A stretch of DNA of 64,000 nt from Mesorhizobium sp. B2-1-8 (GCF_006442545.2 NZ_CP083952.1:1054001-1118000); one strand, 5' to 3'; counted from the stretch's first letter, positions 35,186 to 44,583 are shown. Made by a program: numbers and translations. Notes: generated from the letters alone by a model not told the origin.

Positions 35186-36124
35186 ATGCAAACTTTGAAA
35201 ATCGAAACACGGAAAATCGGAACGCGCGGCAGTCCGCTGGCGCTCGCCCAGGCGCATGAGACGCGTGTGCGGCTGATGAAGGCGCATGGCCTTCCCGAGC
35301 AGGCGTTCGAAGTGGTGCCCATCTCGACCAGCGGCGACCGTATCCAGGACCGGCCACTGTCGGAGGCCGGCGGCAAGGGCCTGTTCACCAAGGAAATCGA
35401 GGAAGCGCTGCTCGACGGGCGTATCGACCTTGCCGTGCATTCGTCGAAGGACATGCCGACGGTACTTCCCGACGGCTTGGAGCTCTCCACTTTCCTGCCG
35501 CGCGAGGACGCGCGCGACGCTTTCATAGGCAAGGCGGTCAAGCGGATCGCCGATCTGCCGCCTGGCGCCAAGGTAGGATCGTCATCGCTCCGTCGCCAGG
35601 CGCTGATCCGCCGGATGCGGCCGGATTTCGAGGTGGTGATGTTCCGCGGCAATGTGCAGACGAGGCTGCGCAAGCTGGATGAAGGCATCGCCGAGGGCAC
35701 CATCCTCGCCTATGCCGGGCTGAAGCGGCTCGGGCTCGAAGGCGTGATCACCGACCTGATGCCGCTGGAGGATTTTCCACCGGCGCCGGGACAAGGCGCG
35801 ATCGGCATCGAGACGCGGGTCGGCGACCGTGAAATCGAGAACATGCTTGCGGCGATCCATCATGTGCCGACGGGCCAGGCCTTGGCCTGCGAGCGCGCGT
35901 TTCTCGCCGCGCTCGACGGTTCGTGCCGCACACCGATCGCCGGCCATGCGACCGTATCGGGCGGCAAACTGTCCTTTGCCGGACTGATCATCTCGCCCGA
36001 CGGCACGGAATGGCATGACGTCCGGCTGGAAGGCGAGGCCGCGGACGCGGCGGAAATAGGCGCGAACGCCGCGCGGACAGTTCGCGCCAGGGCCGGCGAA
36101 AAGTTCTTCGACGGCTGGCTCTGA
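35186..36124 (+). CDS. hemC: Hydroxymethylbilane synthase
   Basis: Polymerises four porphobilinogens into hydroxymethylbilane in heme synthesis. The 312 residues show [31 protein letters not shown] with the catalytic Asp, [17 protein letters not shown], and Cys247 in [13 protein letters not shown], which carries the dipyrromethane cofactor. It is first in the hemC-hemD-mic60-hemY series, divergent from tsaD. Confidence 0.97.
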   Translation: MQTLKIETRKIGTRGSPLALAQAHETRVRLMKAHGLPEQAFEVVPISTSGDRIQDRPLSEAGGKGLFTKEIEEALLDGRIDLAVHSSKDMPTVLPDGLELSTFLPREDARDAFIGKAVKRIADLPPGAKVGSSSLRRQALIRRMRPDFEVVMFRGNVQTRLRKLDEGIAEGTILAYAGLKRLGLEGVITDLMPLEDFPPAPGQGAIGIETRVGDREIENMLAAIHHVPTGQALACERAFLAALDGSCRTPIAGHATVSGGKLSFAGLIISPDGTEWHDVRLEGEAADAAEIGANAARTVRARAGEKFFDGWL

Positions 36125-36126
36125 AA

Positions 36127-36843
36127 ATGCTCCGCGTCCTGGTCACCAGACCGGAGCCCGGTGCGTCGCGCACGGCGCGAAAGCTGGAAGAGATGGGTTT
36201 CGAGCCTCTTCTCCTGCCATTGACGGAGACGATGGTACTGCCGGTCGATGCCAAGGCGGTTCCGGACGACGTGGCGGCCGTCGCCATCACCAGCGCCAAT
36301 GCCGTGCGCCATGCCCCGAGAGATCTGATAGCGGCGCTTTCCAACCTGCCTTGCCATGCTGTCGGCAACAGGACCGCCGCGGCCGCGCGTAAAGCCGGCT
36401 TTCTCTCGGTCGTCGAGGGGCCCGGCGATGCCGAGGCGCTGGCCGACCGCATGGCGATCGCGTTTTCCGGTAAAACGATCGTTTACCTCTGTGGGCGCGT
36501 GCGGTTTCCCGCCTTCGAACAGAAGCTGGAAGCAGCTCATGTCGGGGTCCATGCCGTCGAGACTTACGACACGCTTGCGGTAAGCCATTCGGACGAAGCG
36601 ATCCTTTCGCTGATATCAGGCCAAGCCGTCGACGTGGTGCTGCTCTATTCGGCCAAAGCGGCTGCCGCGATGCGGCTCCTGACCAGCCGGCCTGCCCTGC
36701 AAAAGGCCTTTGAAAAGACACGGGTTTTTGTCCTTTCCGCGCGCATCGCCGCCGCCTTCGGCGACAACGCCGGCAAGGCAATCCGCGTCGCCGTACGACC
36801 CGACGAGGAGGCGCTGCTGGCACTTTTGCGGGAACGGCCCTGA
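36127..36843 (+). CDS. hemD: Uroporphyrinogen-III synthase
   Basis: Cyclises hydroxymethylbilane with inversion of ring D. The 238-residue protein begins MLRVLVTRPEPGASRTARKL. It has VAAVAITSANAVRHAPRDL and GNRTAAAARKAGF in the first lobe and VDVVLLYSAKAAAAMRLL in the second, the low-conservation pattern normal for HemD. It starts two bases after the hemC stop, so the two are coupled. Confidence 0.92.
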   Translation: MLRVLVTRPEPGASRTARKLEEMGFEPLLLPLTETMVLPVDAKAVPDDVAAVAITSANAVRHAPRDLIAALSNLPCHAVGNRTAAAARKAGFLSVVEGPGDAEALADRMAIAFSGKTIVYLCGRVRFPAFEQKLEAAHVGVHAVETYDTLAVSHSDEAILSLISGQAVDVVLLYSAKAAAAMRLLTSRPALQKAFEKTRVFVLSARIAAAFGDNAGKAIRVAVRPDEEALLALLRERP

Positions 36844-36952
36844 CCCGCGTCATCACACCGCCCCTTTTCACCGCTTGGTGATGTGCTAGACCCTTCTGAA
36901 CCATCACGCGCCGCCGGGCGTTGAGACGAAGCGAATTTTGCGGAGCCCATGC

Positions 36953-38422
36953 ATGGTCAAGACGCCGAAGATGCGACACTCGAAGAGCCGCCGCGAGCCG
37001 GTGACCATCGATCTCGATCCGGGCGCCGTCTCACGCGTCGTCGACGAGGATGCCGCCAAGGATGCCGCCCAGACCGACGAGGCGAAGGCCGAGGAAGCAG
37101 CGAACGCCTCGCAGCCGGAGGCTCCGGAAGAGCCGGTGCATGCCGATCAGACCGACCTAGAACCCTGGGAGCATGACGATGCCGCCGCGGGGCAGGCCGG
37201 GACAGATGCGCCCGAGGCCAAATCCACTGAGCCGGAAATGCCTTATCCCGGTTCGGATACACCCCCCAACCGCGCCACGGCTTCCGACTACAATTTTGAG
37301 GATGCAACCGCCAAAACCGCCGAGACCAAGGCGGCTGCCGGAAAAACCGACGCGAGGAGCGAACCGATGACAGCACAGCCGAAGCGGGGCGGCCTCAACG
37401 GCATCGCCGCCGGCATCATCGGCGGCGTCATCGCGCTGGTCGGCGCCGGTGGCCTGCAATTTGCCGGCCTGCTCGGCGAGCCGGGCTCCGCTGCCGGCGC
37501 CTCGCTCGATGGCGTCAATGGCGAGATCGCCTCGCTGAAGAGCGAAATCGCGGACATGAGGGAAGCCGGCAACAACAATGGTGCATCGGCCAAGGTCGAT
37601 GGCCTGTCGTCGGCGCTGGACCAGGTCAAGAGCGATGTCGCGGCGCTGAAATCGGCGGTCGAACAGGGCGGCGCCGGCGACAATGCCGGGCTTGCCGCAC
37701 TGGGAGACAAGGTCAAGCAGATCGAAACCACGGTGGCGACCCTCGGCAAGGCCGGCAGCGCGGCGCCCGTCGATCTCGGCCCGCTCAACGAAAAAATGGC
37801 GGCTCTCGATGCGCTGGTGAAGTCGACAGGCGAGGCAGCGAAGGCGCAGGAGGGCCGTCTCTCCGCGCTGGAGCAGTCGGTGTCGCAGCTTTCCGGCAAG
37901 GTCGATGCGCAGGCGTCGCAGCCGAAGATCGCGCTCGCCATCGCGGCTTCGGCGCTGAAGTCCGCGCTCGACCGTGGCGCGCCGTTTTCGGCCGAACTCG
38001 ATACGCTGGCGGCGATTTCGCCTGATGCGCCACAGCTCGCGACATTGCGGCCCTATGCCGAAAAGGGCGTGCCGACCCGCACCGAGATTGCCTCGCAGAT
38101 GGATGCCGCCGCGAACGCCATGGTGGCAGCGGCCACGCCAGGCGACCAGAATGCCGGCTTCCTGCAGAACCTGATGTCGAGCGCCGAATCGCTGGTCAAG
38201 GTCCGGCCGATCGGCGCCGTCGAAGGCGCTGGGGCACCAGAAACCGTGGCGCGCATGGAGGTTGCGGTCACCCAGGGCGACTATGCCAAGGCGCTCAGCG
38301 AATATGACAAGCTGCCGCAAGCCGTGAAGGCCGCGGGCGCCGACTTTGCCGGCAAACTGAAGGCGCGCATCGAGGTCGAAACCCAGGTCGACGCGTTGAT
38401 CTCCGGCGCGATGAAGGCATGA
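36953..38422 (+). CDS. Mitofilin-family protein (alphaproteobacterial Mic60)
   Basis: A 489-residue inner-membrane protein. A long acidic, Ala/Glu-rich N-terminal part (1-145) precedes one membrane helix (about 147-170, GIAAGIIGGVIALVGAGGLQF). A coiled-coil periplasmic region (SLKSEIADMREA, GLSSALDQVKSDVAALKSAV) follows, then a C-terminal mitofilin-like domain. Alphaproteobacterial Mic60 is encoded beside hemY and shapes intracytoplasmic membranes; it is homologous to the mitochondrial crista protein. The ATG at 36953 has CGGAG upstream. It is followed by hemY after ten bases. Confidence 0.85.
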   Translation: MVKTPKMRHSKSRREPVTIDLDPGAVSRVVDEDAAKDAAQTDEAKAEEAANASQPEAPEEPVHADQTDLEPWEHDDAAAGQAGTDAPEAKSTEPEMPYPGSDTPPNRATASDYNFEDATAKTAETKAAAGKTDARSEPMTAQPKRGGLNGIAAGIIGGVIALVGAGGLQFAGLLGEPGSAAGASLDGVNGEIASLKSEIADMREAGNNNGASAKVDGLSSALDQVKSDVAALKSAVEQGGAGDNAGLAALGDKVKQIETTVATLGKAGSAAPVDLGPLNEKMAALDALVKSTGEAAKAQEGRLSALEQSVSQLSGKVDAQASQPKIALAIAASALKSALDRGAPFSAELDTLAAISPDAPQLATLRPYAEKGVPTRTEIASQMDAAANAMVAAATPGDQNAGFLQNLMSSAESLVKVRPIGAVEGAGAPETVARMEVAVTQGDYAKALSEYDKLPQAVKAAGADFAGKLKARIEVETQVDALISGAMKA

Positions 38423-38432
38423 GGACAACACG

Positions 38433-40025
38433 ATGATCCGCCTGCTCGCCTTCCTCATCGTCGTCTTCGCGCTCGGGCTGGGCTTTGCCTGGCTGGCCGA
38501 CCGGCCCGGCGACATGGTCGTCACCTTCAATGGCTACCAGTACCAGGTCAGCCTGATGGTGGCGGCGGTGGCTGTCGTCGCCGTAGTCGCGGCGGTGATG
38601 ATCGTCTGGTGGCTCATCAAGTCGCTGTGGAACAGCCCCTACACCATCTCGCGCTATTTCCGCGTGCGGCGCCGCGACCGTGGCTATCAGGCACTGTCGA
38701 CCGGCATGATCGCCGCCGGCGCCGGCGACGGGGCGCTCGCCCGCAAGAAAACCAAGGAAGCGGCCAAGCTGATCCGTTCCGACCAGGAGCCGCTGATCCA
38801 TCTGCTCGAAGCGCAGGCATCGCTGCTAGAAGGCGATCATGACGGCGCGCGCCAAAAGTTCGAGAGCATGCTCGACGACCCCGAAATGCGGCTGCTTGGC
38901 CTGCGCGGGCTTTATCTGGAAGCCGAGCGGCTGGGCGACCGCAATGCCGCCCGGCACTATGCCGGCCGCGCCGCCGCAGTGGCGCCGCAACTGGCCTGGG
39001 CGGCCGAATCGACGCTGGAGGAGCTGACCGCGCGCGGCGACTGGGACGGCGCGCTGAAGCTGGTAGACGCGCAGAAGTCGACGCGGCAGATCGAGCGCGA
39101 CGCCGCCAACCGCCGCCGCGCGGTGCTGTTGACCGCCAAGGCGCAGTCGCTCGCCGACAGCGATCCCGCGGCCGCCAGGACAGCGGCGGTCGAGGCCAAC
39201 AGGCTGAAGCCGGACTTCGCCCCCGCCGCAATTGCCGCCGCGGCGGCGCTGTTCAAGCAGAACGACGTGCGCAAGGGCTCGAAGATCCTCGAAGCAGCAT
39301 GGAAGGCCGAGCCGCATCCCGAAATTGCCGAGCTCTACACCCATGCAAGGCCGGGTGACGCCGTGCTTGATCGGCTCAACCGGGCAAAGAAGCTGCAGGA
39401 GATGAAGAAGAACCACGCCGAATCGTCGATGACGGTGGCGCGTGCCGCGCTCGACGCACAGGATTTGTCGACCGCTCGCCGCGAGGCCGAAGCCGCGATC
39501 CGCATTGACCGCCGCGAGGGCGCCTATCTGCTCCTGGCCGACATCGAGGAGGCGGAGACCGGCGACCAGGGCAAGGTGCGGCAGCTCCTCTCCAAGGCGG
39601 TTCGGGCGCCGCGCGATCCGGCCTGGGTCGCCGACGGGGTCGTCTCCGAGCGCTGGGCGCCGGTCTCGCCGGTCACCGGCCGTCTCGACGCCTTCGAATG
39701 GCGCGCGCCGATGGAGCGGCTTGGCCAGCTGATCGACAGCCGCGACGAGCCGGATGCCCCGGTAGTGGCCATCGAGGCGCCGGGCAGGCCGGAAAAGCCG
39801 GTTGACGTGATCGATCATGCCGTCCCGGGCAACGAGGCGACGGGCAAGGGCGCCGAAAGCCGCGAGGATGATGTGACGCCGGTCACGGCAGCCGCTTTTG
39901 CCGCAGTGCCGGCCGATGCCGAGGCCGTCGAGCCGGCGGAAGAACTGGCGCGCCTGCCGGACGATCCAGGCGTCGATCCGGACGACGAGGCGGAAAAGTC
40001 GACACGCCGGTTCCGGCTGTTTTGA
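38433..40025 (+). CDS. hemY: HemY, membrane TPR protein of the heme cluster
   Basis: A 530-residue inner-membrane protein of the HemY_N/TPR family. It has two N-terminal helices (MIRLLAFLIVVFALGLGFAW and VAAVAVVAVVAAVMIVWWLI), then a TPR array (ARQKFESMLDDPEMRLLGLRG, SMTVARAALDAQDLSTARRE) and an acidic C-terminal tail ending STRRFRLF. Its exact role in heme synthesis is unresolved; it is not the protoporphyrinogen oxidase of the same name in Bacillus. It directly follows mic60. Confidence 0.92.
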   Translation: MIRLLAFLIVVFALGLGFAWLADRPGDMVVTFNGYQYQVSLMVAAVAVVAVVAAVMIVWWLIKSLWNSPYTISRYFRVRRRDRGYQALSTGMIAAGAGDGALARKKTKEAAKLIRSDQEPLIHLLEAQASLLEGDHDGARQKFESMLDDPEMRLLGLRGLYLEAERLGDRNAARHYAGRAAAVAPQLAWAAESTLEELTARGDWDGALKLVDAQKSTRQIERDAANRRRAVLLTAKAQSLADSDPAAARTAAVEANRLKPDFAPAAIAAAAALFKQNDVRKGSKILEAAWKAEPHPEIAELYTHARPGDAVLDRLNRAKKLQEMKKNHAESSMTVARAALDAQDLSTARREAEAAIRIDRREGAYLLLADIEEAETGDQGKVRQLLSKAVRAPRDPAWVADGVVSERWAPVSPVTGRLDAFEWRAPMERLGQLIDSRDEPDAPVVAIEAPGRPEKPVDVIDHAVPGNEATGKGAESREDDVTPVTAAAFAAVPADAEAVEPAEELARLPDDPGVDPDDEAEKSTRRFRLF

Positions 40026-40061
40026 TATGGGCCGGCCATCGAGCCGATTGGGAATGAATTG

Positions 40062-40541
40062 ATGTTCGAGCGCGTTCTGTCGTTTCTTAGGGATTTGCCG
40101 GCCGGCTCCGGCAGCCACACCAGCACGGACGATCCGCGCGTCGCGGCTTCGGCGCTGCTCTACCATGCGATGAATGCCGACGGCGTGCGCCAGGATGTCG
40201 AATGGGAGCGGTTCAAGGCGGTGCTGGCGCAGAGCTATTCGATCAACGGTGCCGAACTCGAAGCGCTGGCCGCCGCCGGCGAGCGCGCCGACAACGAGGC
40301 GATCGACCTCTACGCCTTCACCAGCGTGCTCAAGCGCCATCTCGACGCGGAGGGGCGCAAGGCCTTCATCGGCCTGATGTGGGAGATCGTCTATGCCGAT
40401 GGCGAGTTGCATGAGCTCGAGGACAACACGGTGTGGCGGGTCGCCGAACTGATCGGCGTCGAGCGCCGCGACCGGGTCGAGGCGCGCCGCAAGGCCGCGG
40501 CCGAGGTACCCGGCGCCACCGGAACATCGAGCGACGAGTAG
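40062..40541 (+). CDS. TerB-family tellurite-resistance-like protein
   Basis: A 159-residue all-helical TerB domain: DPRVAASALLYHAMNADGVRQ, EWERFKAVLAQSY and the repeat-like FIGLMWEIVYADGELHELEDNTVWRVAELIGV. The acidic residues of the family (DGxxxxxE and DGELHE) that may bind metal are present. The ATG at 40062 is used; a TTG precedes it. It follows hemY by 36 bases and is probably co-transcribed. Tellurite resistance as such is not implied. Confidence 0.85.
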   Translation: MFERVLSFLRDLPAGSGSHTSTDDPRVAASALLYHAMNADGVRQDVEWERFKAVLAQSYSINGAELEALAAAGERADNEAIDLYAFTSVLKRHLDAEGRKAFIGLMWEIVYADGELHELEDNTVWRVAELIGVERRDRVEARRKAAAEVPGATGTSSDE

Positions 40542-40556
40542 GATTTTCGCCTTTCC

Positions 40557-41273
40557 ATGCCGCCCAGAACGAGCCCGAAGCCAAAGATCCTGATCATTCT
40601 GCATCAGGAGAATTCGAGCCCCGGACGCGTCGGCCACATGCTGCTGGAAGAAGGCTTCGATCTCGACATCCGCCGCCCGCCGCTCGGCGACGCCTTGCCG
40701 GAAACGCTGGATGGTCATGCCGGCGCGGTGGTGTTCGGCGGGCCGATGAGCGCCAATGACGAGGACGAGTTCGTCCGCCGCGAGACCAAATGGCTGGAAA
40801 TTCCGCTCAGGGAAAACCGGCCGCTGCTCGGCATCTGCCTGGGCGCGCAGATGCTGGCCAACCATCTCGGCGGCAAGGTCGAGGGCCATGGTGAAGGACT
40901 GGTCGAGATCGGGTGGTATCCGCTGAAGGCGACCGAGGCCGGCAAGAAACTGATGCACTGGCCCGAAATGGTCTACCAGTTCCATCGCGAGGGCTTTTCG
41001 CTGCCGGGCGACGCGATGCTGCTGGCCACGAACGAGACCTATCCCAACCAGGCCTTCCGCTATGGCGACAATGCCTGGGGCATCCAGTTCCATGGCGAAC
41101 TCACCCGGGTGATGATGCAACGCTGGGTGGTGCGCGGCGCCCATCGCTTCGAACTGCCCGGCGCCCAGCCCGGCCGCGACCATCTCGGCGGCCGGCTGAT
41201 CTGGGACATGCATCTGAAGCGCTGGCTCGACGAGTTCTTGCGGATGATTTTTGGCGGGCCGGTGGCGCGGTAG
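40557..41273 (+). CDS. Class I glutamine amidotransferase
   Basis: A stand-alone GATase of 238 residues, GMP-synthase-like: AVVFGGPMSANDEDEF, nucleophile Cys94 in LLGICLGAQMLANHLGG, and His179/Glu181 in WGIQFHGEL. It should release ammonia from glutamine or hydrolyse a gamma-glutamyl compound; no synthase domain is fused or adjacent, so the acceptor is unknown. It follows the TerB gene by 15 bases and ends the plus-strand heme cluster. Confidence 0.9.
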   Translation: MPPRTSPKPKILIILHQENSSPGRVGHMLLEEGFDLDIRRPPLGDALPETLDGHAGAVVFGGPMSANDEDEFVRRETKWLEIPLRENRPLLGICLGAQMLANHLGGKVEGHGEGLVEIGWYPLKATEAGKKLMHWPEMVYQFHREGFSLPGDAMLLATNETYPNQAFRYGDNAWGIQFHGELTRVMMQRWVVRGAHRFELPGAQPGRDHLGGRLIWDMHLKRWLDEFLRMIFGGPVAR

Positions 41274-41337
41274 GTCAGAGCCGGTGCTATGACCGATCTG
41301 CCGCTTTCCGACTGTCGGCTTTCGGAGCGTGGAAACT

Positions 41338-41460
41338 AGAGCGGTTCAGCGTTTGATAGAATCGCCGACCCGCTCTAACTCTTTGTTTTCACGCAATTCC
41401 CTAGGGAAAGCGCTACGCGCTTTTCCCGGGAAAGCCGCTACGCACTTTTCCTGGAATTGC
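41338..41460. repeat. Two-module palindromic repeat (AGAGCGG module plus family C)
   Basis: The first module (41338-41376) has inverted ends AGAGCGG and CCGCTCT. The second (41393-41460) is a long family C unit with GCAATTCC / GGAATTGC ends. The pair is echoed in weaker form at 44271-44370, so the modules travel together. Confidence 0.8.
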
Positions 41461-41461
41461 T

Positions 41462-41692
41462 CTACTCCGAAAAGCTCACGCTCACGCCGCGCTGCCGAAA
41501 GTAGGCCTGCATCAACTTGCGGCCCGAGCGGTTGTTCTGTGCCAATTTGGCAGGATCGAACACCGCCTGTTTTATCCCCTCCCGCGCCAGCGCTGCCTTG
41601 AGCGCCGCGATATGTGCGTCGATATCGGCATTGTCCGACCGGAGCGACGCATAGATATTTTCGGTCGCCTCGGCCACAGTCGGTTCGCTCAC
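41462..41692 (-). CDS. Hypothetical protein, 76 residues
   Basis: A small soluble protein MSEPTVAEATENIYASLR with a helical, charged sequence and a C-terminal KLMQAYFRQRGVSVSFSE. No family is recognised. High coding quality (no rare-codon clusters, normal third-base GC) and its fit between a repeat and the MFS gene support it as real. It is on the minus strand, downstream of the MFS transporter. Confidence 0.55.
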   Translation of the reverse strand: MSEPTVAEATENIYASLRSDNADIDAHIAALKAALAREGIKQAVFDPAKLAQNNRSGRKLMQAYFRQRGVSVSFSE

Positions 41693-41765
41693 AGGTGTTG
41701 TCCTTTGGTTGGTTGGGCGGGCGGCTTAGCACAGATTCGCGGCTCCGCCGATACCGATGAGACCG

Positions 41766-43004
41766 TCAGTTTCGCCCGTTGAGGTGGCGAACCCTGCGCA
41801 GTTGCGGGAACAGATAGGCCCACAGGCCGGCAACCGCGACGGCGCCGACGCCGCCGATGACCACCGCCGGAACCGTGCCGATCAGCGCCGCCATGCTTCC
41901 GGCACGGAATTCACCCAACTCGTTGGAGGCGCCGACGAAGACCTGGTTGACGGCGTTGACGCGGCCGCGCACCTCGTCGGGCGTCCACAGCTGGATCAGC
42001 GTTTCCCTGATATAGACGCTGAACATGTCGGTGGCGCCGAGGAAGACCAGAGCAACGATCGACAGCCAGGTGAGGGTCGACAGACCGAACAGCACGGTGA
42101 AGGCGCCGAACGCCGCGACGAAGCTCAGCATGATCTTGCCGGCATGGTCGCGGATCGGGTGCCCGGCGAGCCAGACCGCGACGCAGACGGCGCCGATGCC
42201 CGGTGCCGAGCGCAGCAGGCCGAGGCCCCATGGACCGAGTTGCAGGATGTCGCGCGCATAGACCGGCAGCAGCGCCGAGGCGCCGGACAGGAGCACGGCG
42301 AAGAGATCGAGCGAGATGGCGCCGAGCACGATCTTCTCGCTCCAGATGTAACGGAAGCCGGCAAACAGTGTTTCCATCGTCGGCTTGTCGGTGGCGCTTT
42401 GCTGGGCGGGTTTGGGAATGGTGAAGATCAGCAGACCGGCCACCAGCATCAGCACAGAGGCGACAGCGTATGCGGCTTCGGCCGAGACGCCATAGAGCAG
42501 GCCGCCCGCGACCGGACCGATGATCGTCGCCGTCTGCCAGGCGGACGAGTTCCACGCAATCGCGTTGCCGAAATCTTCCGGCGGCACCAGATTGGCGAAC
42601 AGCGACGACGAGGCCGGTCCGTAAAAGGCGCGCGCCATGCCGAACAGCGCCAGAACGACGAAGATCGGCAGCGGACTGACGAGGCCGCGCAGCGTGAAGT
42701 ACAGGAGAACGAGCGCACAGCCTGCCTCGACCACCGTTGCCAGCGCCATGATCAGGCGGCGGCCGAAGCGGTCGGCGACCACACCTGTCACCAGCACCAG
42801 AAGCAGCGATGGCAGGAACTGGACGATGCCGACAATGCCGAGGTCGAACGGATCGCGCGTCAGGTCATAGATCTGCCAGCCGACGGCGACGGAAACGATC
42901 ATGGTCGCGAAGGTGGTGAGAAAGCGCGCCGTCCAGTAGCTGAGGAAGGCTTTGTGCCGGAAAGCCGCATAGCGCTGCTCCGGTAAATTTTGCTCAGGTA
43001 TCAT
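41766..43004 (-). CDS. Major facilitator superfamily transporter
   Basis: A 412-residue, twelve-helix MFS exporter. The first loop shows VGWQIYDLTRDPFDLG and GVVADRFGRRLIMALATV, the MFS loop signature; the second half contains LPVYARDILQLGPWGLGLLRSAPG. It resembles the EntS/enterobactin-exporter-like group (MFS_3), but the substrate is unknown. It starts at the ATG 43004 and is separated from the aminotransferase by 150 bases with no visible feature. Confidence 0.9.
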   Translation of the reverse strand: MIPEQNLPEQRYAAFRHKAFLSYWTARFLTTFATMIVSVAVGWQIYDLTRDPFDLGIVGIVQFLPSLLLVLVTGVVADRFGRRLIMALATVVEAGCALVLLYFTLRGLVSPLPIFVVLALFGMARAFYGPASSSLFANLVPPEDFGNAIAWNSSAWQTATIIGPVAGGLLYGVSAEAAYAVASVLMLVAGLLIFTIPKPAQQSATDKPTMETLFAGFRYIWSEKIVLGAISLDLFAVLLSGASALLPVYARDILQLGPWGLGLLRSAPGIGAVCVAVWLAGHPIRDHAGKIMLSFVAAFGAFTVLFGLSTLTWLSIVALVFLGATDMFSVYIRETLIQLWTPDEVRGRVNAVNQVFVGASNELGEFRAGSMAALIGTVPAVVIGGVGAVAVAGLWAYLFPQLRRVRHLNGRN

Positions 43005-43155
43005 GGAGTGAGGCCCCGTTGCTATGCCGGCGGGGCACTTCCCGAATGGGCGCTGGTCCGACCAATGGAACTTGGTAAAGTTCGGCGCGCATATGCTTCA
43101 AAATCAGGTCTGGATCAAGGGACTTTCGAGCCGCGCTCTCGGTAGCACGCGGAAG

Positions 43156-44256
43156 TTACTGCCGCAGCGCGGCCGAAATCGCGTCCAATCCGCCTTTCAA
43201 CTCGGCCTCCGTCGGCCAGCCGAAGCCGATACGGAAGAAGCGCTTTTCCATCTCGAACCAGTGGCCGGGCCCGACATAGGTGCCGTGGTCCTCCAGCAGC
43301 CTGACATAGAACCGGTCGAGGTCGAAGCCGGGCTCGACACCGAGGCGCGGGAAACCGACGACACCGCCCTCAGGCCGCACCCAGTCGACCAGCGGCTCGC
43401 GGTCGATCCAAGCCTGGACGATATCACGGCGCTTGGCCATCTCGGGCAGCAGCTTTGCCAGAAACACGTCCCGGCGCTCCAGCACGCCGCGCGCAATGCC
43501 TTCGTCGATGACGCTGCCGCAGATGCCGATCTGCTCCTTGGCGGCGAGGAATTTTTCCTGGAGGGCGGCATCCCTTGCAGTCAGCCAGCCGATGCGGATG
43601 CCGGGAATGCCGAAGGCCTTGGACAGCGACGAGACGCTGATGGCCTTTTTGCTCAGCGAGGCCGCCGAAGGCAGGCGCCTGCCATAGGAGAGGTCGCGAT
43701 AGGTTTCGTCGACCAGCAGATGGCAGCCGCTGGCCTCGGCGAGCGCCACCAGCGCGTCGAGTTCGGCACGGCTCATCATGGTGCCGGTTGGATTGTGCGG
43801 GCAAGTGACGCTGATCAACTTCGTATTCGGCCGCATCGCTGCCTTGACGCGCTCAATATCGACGGCAAAGCCTTCCTCGAAGGCGAGGTCGACGAAGCTG
43901 ATGGCGCAGCCGATCGCCCGCGGCGTTTCGATGTTGGTGGCGTAGTTGGGCCTGATGACGACGAGGTGATCGCTGGCCGACAGCAGCGAGGTCGAGATGA
44001 TGAACAGCGCACCGGCCGCACCGGCGGTGACCAGCACATCGTCGGGCGAGATGCCGGCATCCTGTGCCGCGATCAGGTCGCGCAGCGCCTTGTCGCCGCG
44101 ATGTTCGCCGTAAAAGAGCGTCAGGTCCGGCAGCGAGAGGCCGATGTCGGAGAGCTTCTGGTCGGCAATCGAGCTTTCGGAGAGATTGTAGCGGATACGG
44201 TCGTAGCCGTATTCCTCCGGGGCCTCTTTCTCGATCACCATCCTGGTGTAGTTCAT
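43156..44256 (-). CDS. PLP-dependent aminotransferase, class I/II
   Basis: A fold-type I aminotransferase of 366 residues: YGEHRGDKALRDLIAA, VTAGAAGALFIISTSLL, CPHNPTGTMMSRAEL, LLVDETYRDLSYG, and the cofactor lysine Lys213 in SSLSKAFGIPGIRIGW. The substrate is unclear; the short DETYRDL loop is like that of alpha-amino/valine-pyruvate type enzymes. It lies upstream of the MFS gene in the same orientation. A two-module repeat precedes its start. Confidence 0.88.
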   Translation of the reverse strand: MNYTRMVIEKEAPEEYGYDRIRYNLSESSIADQKLSDIGLSLPDLTLFYGEHRGDKALRDLIAAQDAGISPDDVLVTAGAAGALFIISTSLLSASDHLVVIRPNYATNIETPRAIGCAISFVDLAFEEGFAVDIERVKAAMRPNTKLISVTCPHNPTGTMMSRAELDALVALAEASGCHLLVDETYRDLSYGRRLPSAASLSKKAISVSSLSKAFGIPGIRIGWLTARDAALQEKFLAAKEQIGICGSVIDEGIARGVLERRDVFLAKLLPEMAKRRDIVQAWIDREPLVDWVRPEGGVVGFPRLGVEPGFDLDRFYVRLLEDHGTYVGPGHWFEMEKRFFRIGFGWPTEAELKGGLDAISAALRQ

Positions 44257-44270
44257 GGCTTCCCCCCCCC

Positions 44271-44370
44271 GGAGCGGTTCACCGTTTCACGGAAACGGCA
44301 AACAGCTCCACTCCCTTTGTCTAGACGCAATTCCGGACGGATAACCGTTTCACACTTTTCCTGGAATTGC
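44271..44370. repeat. Two-module palindromic repeat, short form
   Basis: A GAGCGGTTCACCGTTTCAC module (44271-44314) is followed by a family C unit at 44327-44370 with GCAATTCC / GGAATTGC ends. It lies in the 327-base gap between the aminotransferase and mucR, which holds only repeats and hairpins. Confidence 0.75.
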
Positions 44371-44407
44371 TCAAAGCTTGTCCGGTTCATCCAAGCCACA
44401 AAAACAT

Positions 44408-44441
44408 GAAGCCTGCCAAGGCGGTTTCGCCGGCAGGCTTC
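44408..44441 (-). terminator. Hairpin terminator candidate (minus strand)
   Basis: A perfect ten-base inverted repeat GAAGCCTGCC / GGCAGGCTTC with a 14-base loop. Read on the minus strand it is followed by ATGTTTTTG, a T-rich tail, so it may end a transcript from mucR. Confidence 0.5.
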
Positions 44442-44457
44442 TGTTCCAGTCGTTCTA

Positions 44458-44494
44458 CAGCATGTCGGGCGAATAGGATTCGCCCGACCTGCTG
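44458..44494. repeat. Long inverted repeat
   Basis: CAGCATGTCGGGCGAAT at 44458-44474 pairs with 44478-44494 with one mismatch around an AGG loop. It lies downstream of mucR beside another palindromic unit and belongs to the same cluster of intergenic palindromes. Confidence 0.7.
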
Positions 44495-44510
44495 TAAGCT
44501 TCTGATTTTA

Positions 44511-44556
44511 TGCATGTCGTTATCCCGGAACCGAGGACACTTCCAGGCGACATGCA
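44511..44556. repeat. Palindromic repeat, family D
   Basis: Inverted ends TGCATGTCG (44511-44519) and CGACATGCA (44548-44556) flank a core TTATCCCGGAACCG...ACACTTCC. The core resembles that of family C (AACCG...ACACTTTTCC), so the two look like variants with different ends. Confidence 0.7.
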
Positions 44557-44583
44557 TTAAGTATTGGCTCAGGACTGAGTTGC

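Noticed and set aside
38826..41213. A 795-codon open frame on the minus strand opposite hemY, TerB and the amidotransferase
   Set aside because: It runs antisense across three well-supported genes, has no recognisable domain, and is rich in Arg/His/Gly as expected from the shadow of high-GC codons.
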